The notes under the pieces are model-generated. The model was not told where the DNA came from and ran no database searches. It saw nothing but the letters and a program-made list of their open reading frames with translations. A stretch of 13,911 bases of DNA from an uncultured Bacilli bacterium (GTDB lineage: Bacteria > Bacillota_I > Bacilli_A > RFN20 > CAG-826), in assembly GCA_944342125.1 (NCBI GenBank), contig CALVMF010000028.1:1-13911 (forward strand), given 5' to 3'. Below are positions 8,854 to 13,911 of this stretch, piece after piece. Every line of letters begins with the position of its first letter. Position 1 is the stretch's first letter. The translations under genes and the position numbers were made by a program.

Positions 8854-11533
8854 GTTTAACAATCCTTGGTTATTATTTTTAATTATTCCCCTAGTCGCTT
8901 TAATTGTACTCGGTTTCTTTTTGATGAAAAAAGAGAAGCGCTACACTAAGAAAAATATCATTTCTTTTTCGCTTCATATTGTCATCGCTGTTTTAATTTC
9001 TTTTGCTTTTGCTGACCCACAGTATCTAATCATTGATAAAATTACTGATGTTTATGTTTTAGTCGATGCTTCGGCTAGTGAAAAAACTTCAATCGATCGA
9101 ATCGATGAAACGATTAAAAAGGTGCGCGGCGAAGCTTTAAAAACTCCAAATACAAGGGTAGGAGTGATTGGATTTGCTAAAGAAGCAAAAACACTTACAG
9201 AATTAGGTGGCTCTTTTGATTCAATTGATGCTTTATATCAAGATTCTAGCTTTGATTATACGGCAACCGACATTGAAAGCGCCCTTTTATATGCTTCAGA
9301 AAAGTTTGAACCTGAATCATATAAAAGAATAGTTTTAATTTCGGATGGAAACGAAACCGATGGAAAAGCAATCAACACAATTGAAACTATGATGGAAGAA
9401 GGAATTACGGTCGATGCAATCAATTTAAAAGCTGATTTTCCTTTAGAAATTTCTTTAACTGGAATTAATTTTACTGCTAACACCTATTTAAACCGCGAAG
9501 AGAGTTTAGAAGGATTAATTAATGCAACTACCCCAACAAATGTAACAGTCGAGCTTTATAAAGACAACAATTTAATTGAAAGCAAGAACGTGTATTTAGG
9601 TAGTGGATTAAATGTTGTTGATTTTCCTCTTAACACCTCAACAAGCGGTTCATTTAAATATCGTCTTGAAGTAAAAGAGCAAAATGGAAGCGAATTTCAT
9701 GACACATTTAAAGAAAATAATGTTCGTTCTTTTGTGCAAAATGTTTCTGATGAATTTAACATTTTATTTTTAGGGTCAACTCAAGCGGAGCTTGAGAAAT
9801 TTAATGAATTAGCTGCTCTTTCTAGCGAAACAAAAATTGATTCATATATTAACCAAAAAAATGTTCCTTATTTATTAGAAGATTTGATTGATTACGATGA
9901 AATTGTTTTATCAAATACTGATTTAACAACTCTTGCTAATTATGAAGAGTTCGTTAAAAATCTTTCAACTGCAGTCTCGGTTTATGGCAAGTCAGTTTTT
10001 ACTTTTGATGCCACTTTTGTGGGAAATACCAACGATTCTGCCCTAGTTTCCTATAATGATTTATTGCCTGTTCAATATCAACCTGATGATAGTAGAGCGC
10101 TTGTTCTTGTTATCGATTCATCTGGATCAATGGGTGGAAACGATCTTGATATGGCGATTCAAGGCGCTAAAAAAGTCGTCGATAAACTCGACATCAACGA
10201 TTCAATTGCAGTCGTAACTTTTGATACAAATACATCAGTTCCTGTCACAATGACAACCATTAGAAACGAAGAAAATCGACTCGATATTAAAGATAAAATC
10301 GATCGAATTACTGATAATGGTGGAACCAATATGATGCATGGTTTATCTGAAGCTTATAAACAAATTCAAGGAGTTACGGCTGAATATAAAGATATTATTA
10401 CTCTTTCAGATGGTTTAGCTGGCGATGATATAGATGATTTAAAAGAATATGTTACAACAATGAGCTTTTCTAATATTTCAAGTTCATTTATCAATATAGG
10501 CAACAAGGAAGGCGAAGAATTACTCAAAACTCTTGCAAAACTTGGAAATGGTCAATATCGATTTGTTGAGTCTCACCTTGGACTTGATGAAATATTGGTT
10601 GATACAATCGAAGAAGAAGTTATTGATACTGTAATCGAAAAAGATTCACCAATCATTTATCAAATGGAAAATGATCCATCCTTAGAAAACGGAGTTTTAA
10701 ATAATTTAACAAATGTTACTGGCTATAATTATTGCCGTATGAAAAGTGGAGCCAATACCGTTTTAACTGTTCAATATATCCATACAAATTCCGAAAACGA
10801 ATTAAGTGTTATTGCAATACCTTTATATGCTTATTGGGACTATGGAGCTGGAAGAGTATCTTCATTTACTTCTTCCTTAACGAAAAGCTGGACTAGTAAT
10901 TTCTGGAGTTCTGAAGCTGGAAAGGTATTCTTTAAAAACATCGTAAGTGAAAGTTTACCTGATAGCTATAATAAATCAATTTTAAACGTTGAGATTACTC
11001 CTAATGGAACGACTTCTGAAATAAGCGTTTCACCAAATGTAAATACAAAAGACACTAAAGTAAGCGTCGAAGTTAAATCTTTAGATGATAACTCAACAAA
11101 TTCATACGAATTAACTTATGATGGAAGCGAATTTAATCATATAGTTGCTACTCCAAAAGTTGGTTTTTATGATTTAACAATTAATTTTTCAAAGCTCAAT
11201 GAAGAGAGCAATGAATATGATTTAGTCGAAACAACAAGTTTAACTTATAGTTTCGATTATTCTTCTGAATTTAATTTCTTTAATACAAGCGAAAACACAT
11301 TGCTCTATCAACTTGCTTCACAATGTGGTGGATCGATATATCCAGAAAATAATATTCACTTTGATATTAATGACAATCAATTAACTGAAGCTAGTTATGT
11401 TTCTACTATGGTTTGGATTTTACTTGCTGCAGTTATAGTTTATTTAGCTGATATTACGATTAGAAAGTCAATATTTAGAAAGAAAGTAAAAATAGAAGCA
11501 AAAGAACCTCCAGCCGATAATTTCTTTAATTAA
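8840..11533 (+). CDS. BatA/BatB-like membrane protein with two VWA domains
   Basis: The protein has 897 residues. Two N-terminal helices (about 10-29 and 40-58) precede a first VWA domain with DASAS at 76-80, Thr 141 or 143 in DYTATD, and ISDG with D169. A beta-rich region follows, then an amidotransferase-like domain that begins near NILFLGS and resumes after a second VWA domain with YGAGRVSSFTSSLTKSW. The second VWA is canonical: DSSGSMG with D426, S428 and S430, GGTN with T496, and LSDG with D524. A beta-rich region and a C-terminal helix (about 857-877) end the protein, with a basic tail RKSIFRKK that should face the cytoplasm. So both VWA domains should be extracellular. The gene overlaps its predecessor by 14 bases, with no clear ribosome site, so translation is likely coupled. 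It ends the cluster. Binding of divalent metal and of a protein ligand is expected from the family. Confidence 0.9.
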   Translation: MSNFKFNNPWLLFLIIPLVALIVLGFFLMKKEKRYTKKNIISFSLHIVIAVLISFAFADPQYLIIDKITDVYVLVDASASEKTSIDRIDETIKKVRGEALKTPNTRVGVIGFAKEAKTLTELGGSFDSIDALYQDSSFDYTATDIESALLYASEKFEPESYKRIVLISDGNETDGKAINTIETMMEEGITVDAINLKADFPLEISLTGINFTANTYLNREESLEGLINATTPTNVTVELYKDNNLIESKNVYLGSGLNVVDFPLNTSTSGSFKYRLEVKEQNGSEFHDTFKENNVRSFVQNVSDEFNILFLGSTQAELEKFNELAALSSETKIDSYINQKNVPYLLEDLIDYDEIVLSNTDLTTLANYEEFVKNLSTAVSVYGKSVFTFDATFVGNTNDSALVSYNDLLPVQYQPDDSRALVLVIDSSGSMGGNDLDMAIQGAKKVVDKLDINDSIAVVTFDTNTSVPVTMTTIRNEENRLDIKDKIDRITDNGGTNMMHGLSEAYKQIQGVTAEYKDIITLSDGLAGDDIDDLKEYVTTMSFSNISSSFINIGNKEGEELLKTLAKLGNGQYRFVESHLGLDEILVDTIEEEVIDTVIEKDSPIIYQMENDPSLENGVLNNLTNVTGYNYCRMKSGANTVLTVQYIHTNSENELSVIAIPLYAYWDYGAGRVSSFTSSLTKSWTSNFWSSEAGKVFFKNIVSESLPDSYNKSILNVEITPNGTTSEISVSPNVNTKDTKVSVEVKSLDDNSTNSYELTYDGSEFNHIVATPKVGFYDLTINFSKLNEESNEYDLVETTSLTYSFDYSSEFNFFNTSENTLLYQLASQCGGSIYPENNIHFDINDNQLTEASYVSTMVWILLAAVIVYLADITIRKSIFRKKVKIEAKEPPADNFFN

Positions 11534-11648
11534 AAGCTGTTTTTCCTAAAAACTACCTTTGCTAAAAAATAGATAAAGTTAAGAATTAAATATAAAAACG
11601 CGCAAAAATCCTATTTTTTTGATAAAAGATTTATGAAAGAATAAGCGT
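11534..11648. other. Intergenic gap between convergent genes, no clear terminator
   Basis: These 115 bases separate the end of the double-VWA gene from the end of the - strand membrane-protein gene. They are AT-rich. The only foldable pieces I see are AAAAAT-CCT-ATTTTT-type A/T hairpins near 11605-11622 and TTTTT-CCT-AAAAA near 11540-11556. The loops are small and there is no GC stem, so I do not call a terminator with confidence, although one for either strand would be expected here. Confidence 0.4.
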
Positions 11649-12257
11649 TTAACTCAGTCTATTTTTGTATTCATAAAGGTTCTTTATAAGTAAAAAGCTA
11701 CCAGCAAGAACTGTTAAAGTGCCTGCAATCACTCCAAAAGTTTAATCAGCGATGTTGTTTGGACTACCTTTAGCCATAAAGAGTGCATTTTGCGTATTGA
11801 CGATAGCAAACAAAGCTAAAGAAAGGTTTAAAATTCTAAAATTTAAAGCGATTGAATTCTTTTTTGGAGTTTTAATAAACTGTCTTATAGCGATTCCTAA
11901 ATCTAAAAAAGAAAAGAAAGCTATCGCAATTGCAATTATGATTGAATATTCCTTTATTTGATTTTCAAGGAAGAAGAGACTTATCGCGAGTAATAAATAA
12001 GCGATACCAATTAGAATAATAAAAGTAGATATAAAAAGAGAAACTTTTTTGGAATCTTTACCGATATTTTTTAAGTAGATGTGTTTAGCAATAGCAACAA
12101 AGATTGTGTCTACGCCACTTAAACTATATAAAAAACTCAAAGTAAAAATTCCAAATAAAATTTTAATAGTTCCCCAAGCATAGTTATAAAGTGAAGTTAA
12201 TAAAACTATTGCTTTATGTCGTTTTGTACTATCTTTTAAATATTCTTTAAAACTCAT
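11649..12257 (-). pseudogene. Multi-helix membrane protein gene interrupted by an in-frame TAA
   Basis: The first 171 codons (12257 down to 11745) encode a hydrophobic protein with about four membrane helices, at roughly residues 25-46, 71-95, 102-121 and 139-160. A TAA at 11744-11742 ends it with ...NNIAD. The same frame then stays open for 30 codons to a TAA at 11651-11649, and those codons read TFGVIAGTLTVLAGSFLLIK and then NLYEYKNRLS: a convincing fifth helix with a basic end. The likely original product is therefore about 202 residues. One base change could create this stop. The truncated form may still be made. The ATG overlaps the upstream gene by four bases (ATGA on the - strand), so translation is coupled. 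I do not recognise the family; small membrane proteins of this kind are common in Firmicutes next to TetR regulators. A sequencing error is an alternative explanation. Confidence 0.65.
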
Positions 12258-12598
12258 TTATTTTGATCTTTGTTTAATGCAAGGATGATTTGAGAAGCGT
12301 ATTTTTCTTTTCTTAAACTTAAATATTTTGTGTATAGAGGATAATTTATAGAAATCATTACAATACCTAAAATACCAATTATAATGCCTAATATTAATGA
12401 AGCGATACCACTCCAAATAACTTCCATCGTTAAGCACATACCAATTCCAAGTAAAATAGTGCCAATCACTCCAAAACTATAGGTAAAAATATAAACTGGT
12501 CGTTTAGCCTTTTTATCTAGCCTTTTTGCTTCATCAAGACCAGTTTGCTTTTTAGGAGTGTATTCCTCTCTTAAAGTTTGTTCATCGTAATTTTTCAT
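12254..12598 (-). CDS. Small two-helix membrane protein of unknown function
   Basis: The protein has 114 residues. A charged N-terminus (1-33, rich in Lys, Glu, Arg) is followed by two hydrophobic helices at about 36-58 and 62-85, then a charged tail with KYLSLRKEKYASQI. The AGGAG site at 12615-12611 supports the ATG at 12598, although its spacing of 12 bases is long. The gene is first in a two-gene - strand operon, overlapping the interrupted membrane-protein gene by four bases, and is divergent from the TetR-type regulator. This layout suggests the pair is what the regulator controls. Function unknown; a paired small membrane complex is possible but unproven. Confidence 0.85.
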   Translation of the reverse strand: MKNYDEQTLREEYTPKKQTGLDEAKRLDKKAKRPVYIFTYSFGVIGTILLGIGMCLTMEVIWSGIASLILGIIIGILGIVMISINYPLYTKYLSLRKEKYASQIILALNKDQNK

Positions 12599-12624
12599 TT
12601 TTCTTTTAATCTCCTGATTTTAAC

Positions 12625-12660
12625 CTTCGACGCTTTAATGATAGAATTAATCCGTCGAAG
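12625..12660. promoter_or_regulatory. 36-base imperfect palindrome, candidate regulator operator
   Basis: The left arm CTTCGACGCTTTAAT (12625-12639) and the right arm ATTAATCCGTCGAAG (12646-12660) are reverse complements at 13 of 15 positions around the 6-base centre GATAGA. The outer 8 bases and the inner 5 of each arm match perfectly; only two adjacent positions differ. It lies between a TetR-type gene and the operon it diverges from, immediately downstream of a possible -10 box for the - strand operon, where a repressor would block transcription. It could instead form an RNA stem-loop in the - strand leader. It has no U-run of the kind that follows a terminator. Confidence 0.6.
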
Positions 12661-12665
12661 TTATG

Positions 12666-12671
12666 ATTATA
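12666..12671 (-). promoter_or_regulatory. Possible -10 box of the small membrane-protein operon
   Basis: Read on the - strand this is a perfect TATAAT. It would start transcription near 12659, inside the palindrome, and leave a leader of about 60 bases before the ATG at 12598. I found no convincing -35 box at 16-18 bases, so the call is weak. No clear promoter for the TetR-type gene on the + strand was found; TTGAAC at 12672-12677 lacks a good partner. Confidence 0.3.
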
Positions 12672-12735
12672 TTGAACAAGTTTATATCGATTATTAAAAC
12701 GACATATTTTTAAAAAAGTGTAGGAAAAAATAAAA

Positions 12736-13272
12736 ATGAGCGCCAGAGAGAAACTTATTACATCATTATTTGATTTACTTACAATCAAAAATTTTTTAGA
12801 CATCAATGTTTCAGAGGTGTGTAAGATTGCTAAAGTTCATCGCACAACCTTTTATGCCCATTATGATAACTTAGTAGAGTTATTAGTTGATTCTAAAGAT
12901 TATGCACTTAAAAAGTTTAAAGATGAAAATATGATTAAAAGCGATGATTTGGACTATTTATCGATGGAAGTGCTAGTACCATATTTAAGCTTCATTAAAA
13001 AGTATCCAAATTTTTACAAAGCTTATTTATATAATGCAAACGTATTAAATGCTAGAAGTGATTTTGAGAAGATATATCAAAATTATTTTCTAAAGGATGC
13101 TTTAAGAAGAAAAGATGTAGATCAAAACGATGAATGGCTAATAAGAAAGATTACTGAATTCTTCATGAATGGCATTAATGGGTTGATTATTAGTTGGTTA
13201 AAAGATGAATGCAATGATAGTCCTGAAGACATAGCTAAAGTAATAGTTAAAATAAGAAATCTTAATTCATAG
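12736..13272 (+). CDS. TetR-family transcriptional regulator
   Basis: The protein has 178 residues. The N-terminal DNA-binding domain contains the helix-turn-helix INVSEVCKIAKVHRTTFYAH (23-42), with TTFYAHY followed by N-L-V-E-L-L as the typical TetR recognition helix and linker. The C-terminal part is helical and ends with FFMNGINGLIISWLKDE and SPEDIAKVI, matching the TetR C-terminal type in which a Gly-rich helix and 'W..' motif precede a 'sPeemA' helix. TAGGA ten bases before the ATG is the ribosome site. It diverges from the two small membrane-protein genes and probably represses them, and itself, through the palindrome in between. The ligand is unknown. It is followed by a hairpin terminator. 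Confidence 0.92.
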   Translation: MSAREKLITSLFDLLTIKNFLDINVSEVCKIAKVHRTTFYAHYDNLVELLVDSKDYALKKFKDENMIKSDDLDYLSMEVLVPYLSFIKKYPNFYKAYLYNANVLNARSDFEKIYQNYFLKDALRRKDVDQNDEWLIRKITEFFMNGINGLIISWLKDECNDSPEDIAKVIVKIRNLNS

Positions 13273-13323
13273 TTACGGTCTGTGTGAAAAGATAAACTAT
13301 TATTGTGAAAATAAAATATTATG

Positions 13324-13373
13324 CTTAAAAAGATAAAAATAAGAAAATTTTATCTTTTTAAGGTGCTTTTTTT
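13324..13373 (+). terminator. Probable Rho-independent terminator of the TetR-type gene
   Basis: A perfect 15-base inverted repeat, CTTAAAAAGATAAAA (13324-13338) with TTTTATCTTTTTAAG (13348-13362), is separated by a 9-base loop and followed by GTGC and seven T. The stem is long but contains only three G-C pairs, so it is weaker than usual; on AT-rich DNA that is common. It lies 51 bases after the regulator stop. Confidence 0.65.
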
Positions 13374-13472
13374 AAATAGCGATTAAAAATCGAATAGATA
13401 TTATAAATTGAGAAAACATACTAAAATATATTTTCACGTCAGATTTAAATATTTACATAAAAAACTACAAAG

Positions 13473-13499
13473 AAAAAGGCTTGGTTCAAAAACCAAGCC
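13473..13499 (-). terminator. Rho-independent terminator of the tRNA gene
   Basis: On the - strand the perfect 9-base stem GGCTTGGTT/AACCAAGCC (13499-13491 with 13486-13478) has a 4-base loop and is followed by TTTTTC. It starts 14 bases after the tRNA 3' end, exactly where its terminator is expected. Confidence 0.85.
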
Positions 13500-13512
13500 A
13501 TTTGCTTCTAAC

Positions 13513-13588
13513 TGGTGATTCGCCAGGGATTCGAACCCTGGACCCACTGATTAAGAGTCAGTTGCTCTGCCAGCTGAGCTAGCGAACC
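13513..13588 (-). tRNA. tRNA-Lys (anticodon CTT)
   Basis: A 76-base cloverleaf can be drawn by eye. The acceptor stem GGTTCGC pairs with GCGAATC (one G-T wobble at the second pair). The D arm is GCTC/GAGC, the anticodon arm ACTGA-CTCTTAA-TCAGT with anticodon CTT at positions 34-36, the variable loop GGGTC, and the T arm CAGGG-TTCGAAT-CCCTG. The discriminator is A, and CCA is encoded. The product decodes AAG as lysine. It stands alone between the regulator and the next gene, with its own promoter-like boxes and terminator. Confidence 0.96.
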
Positions 13589-13599
13589 ATAGCCAAAAA

Positions 13600-13629
13600 A
13601 TTATATAACACGATTAAAGTCAATAGCAA
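13600..13629 (-). promoter_or_regulatory. Likely promoter of the tRNA-Lys gene
   Basis: On the - strand TATAAT (13605-13600) lies 18 bases from TTGCTA (13629-13624), a 4-of-6 match to the -35 consensus. Transcription would start around 13593, a few bases before the mature tRNA 5' end at 13588. A closer TTGACT (13623-13618) is at the wrong spacing (12) to act with this -10 box. Confidence 0.55.
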
Positions 13630-13724
13630 TAGTAAATTTAATGAGGATGGCGCTATAAAAAGAAGCAATAACTAGTAAAAAGGATTACTAAAAATATTAA
13701 TTTAAAAAATAGAAAGGAATCATT

Positions 13725-13793
13725 ATGAATATTGAACAAAATTGGATTGAAGTTTTGAGATATTTTACAAGTTGTCTTGTTTATCTAATTTAA
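13725..13793 (+). other. 22-codon ORF with good ribosome site, possible gene remnant
   Basis: AGAAAGGA at 13711-13718 lies six bases before ATG at 13725. The ORF reads MNIEQNWIEVLRYF then TSCLVYLI and ends in TAA. Its last 29 bases overlap the end of a - strand gene. It may be the surviving 5' end of a gene cut off by rearrangement, a small peptide gene, or chance. No homology is recognised, and no promoter is clear before it. Confidence 0.25.
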
Positions 13794-13911
13794 ACGCTTC
13801 GAATAAGCCATCTTTTGATTTATTCTTGTATGGTTTTAAAAAAGGATAAGCGTAATTAATAAATGAATCGTTAATATTATCATGCGTGGAATTAATGAAT
13901 TGCTCAGGTAA
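13765..13911 (-). CDS. C-terminal 48 codons of an unrecognised protein (truncated by window)
   Basis: The - strand frame is open from the window edge to TAA at 13767-13765. The visible part is hydrophilic, with Asn, Lys and aromatic residues: it includes FINSTHDNINDSFINYAYPF and ends DGLFEAFKLDKQDNL. The composition and codon use look like the other genes here. No family can be named from this fragment, and no membrane helix is seen. Confidence 0.6.
   Translation of the reverse strand, partial: LPEQFINSTHDNINDSFINYAYPFLKPYKNKSKDGLFEAFKLDKQDNL

Noticed and set aside
11752..11961. 69-codon + strand ORF opposite the interrupted membrane gene
   Set aside because: It is the shadow of the clearly membrane-protein-coding opposite strand.
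6964..12257. Mycoplasma-type code with TGA as Trp
   Set aside because: TGA ends two genes in ATGA overlaps and Trp is written TGG throughout, so the standard code applies.
12606..12806. 66-codon - strand ORF across the regulator start
   Set aside because: It overlaps the regulator N-terminus and the candidate operator, has no ribosome site, and its product resembles nothing.
13282..13312. Repeated TGTGAAAA (two copies) after the regulator gene
   Set aside because: Only two short AT-rich copies, easily due to chance in this base composition.
13473..13588. tRNA-adjacent integration site
   Set aside because: There is no integrase, no repeat of the tRNA 3' end elsewhere in the window, and an intact tRNA with its own terminator.
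13664..13690. TAGTAA-AAAGGA-TTACTA inverted repeat
   Set aside because: Six-base A/T arms in AT-rich DNA with no T-run; not distinguishable from chance.
1..13911. CRISPR array, insertion sequence or prophage genes
   Set aside because: No regularly spaced short repeats, transposase, integrase or phage-like proteins were seen on either strand.

Overview
The window comes from a low-GC, Gram-positive-type bacterium. The DNA is AT-rich, Shine-Dalgarno sites are strong (AGGAGG, AAGGGAG), genes are tightly packed, and the protein families are Firmicutes-like. TGG encodes Trp and TGA is used as a true stop at two gene junctions (6965-6967 on + and 12254-12256 on -). The genetic code is therefore standard, not the Mycoplasma code. 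I cannot name the species; an uncultured Bacilli or Erysipelotrichia-type lineage fits, but that is inference.

Region 1 (3-11533, + strand) is one long gene cluster, presumably one operon whose promoter and first gene start lie before the window. Its order is: (i) the C-terminal ~1,137 residues of a very large protein made of about nine degenerate modules of 111-140 residues; (ii) a membrane protein with three helices and a long acidic, Gly/Glu-rich C-terminal domain, resembling the DUF4175 type; (iii) a MoxR-family AAA+ ATPase; (iv) a DUF58 protein; (v) a BatA-like membrane protein with one von Willebrand A (VWA) domain; (vi) a larger BatA/BatB-like membrane protein with two VWA domains. The last four genes overlap by 1, 4 and 14 bases, which suggests translational coupling. 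Positive-inside topology puts the VWA domains, the acidic tail and probably the modular protein outside the cell, while MoxR and DUF58 stay in the cytoplasm. The simplest reading is a MoxR/VWA chaperone-like machine acting on an envelope complex, with the modular protein as candidate client or partner.

Region 2 (11649-12598, - strand) holds two small membrane-protein genes overlapping by 4 bases. The downstream one has an in-frame TAA, after which 30 more codons encode what looks like its final transmembrane helix, so it appears to be a nonsense-mutated gene. They diverge from a TetR-type regulator gene (12736-13272, +). The 137-base gap between them carries a 36-base imperfect palindrome, a good candidate operator.

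Region 3 (13273-13911) holds a probable terminator after the regulator, a tRNA-Lys(CTT) gene on the - strand with its own promoter-like boxes and terminator, and the C-terminal 48 codons of an unrecognised - strand gene running off the window end. A 22-codon + strand ORF with a good ribosome site overlaps that tail and may be a gene remnant.
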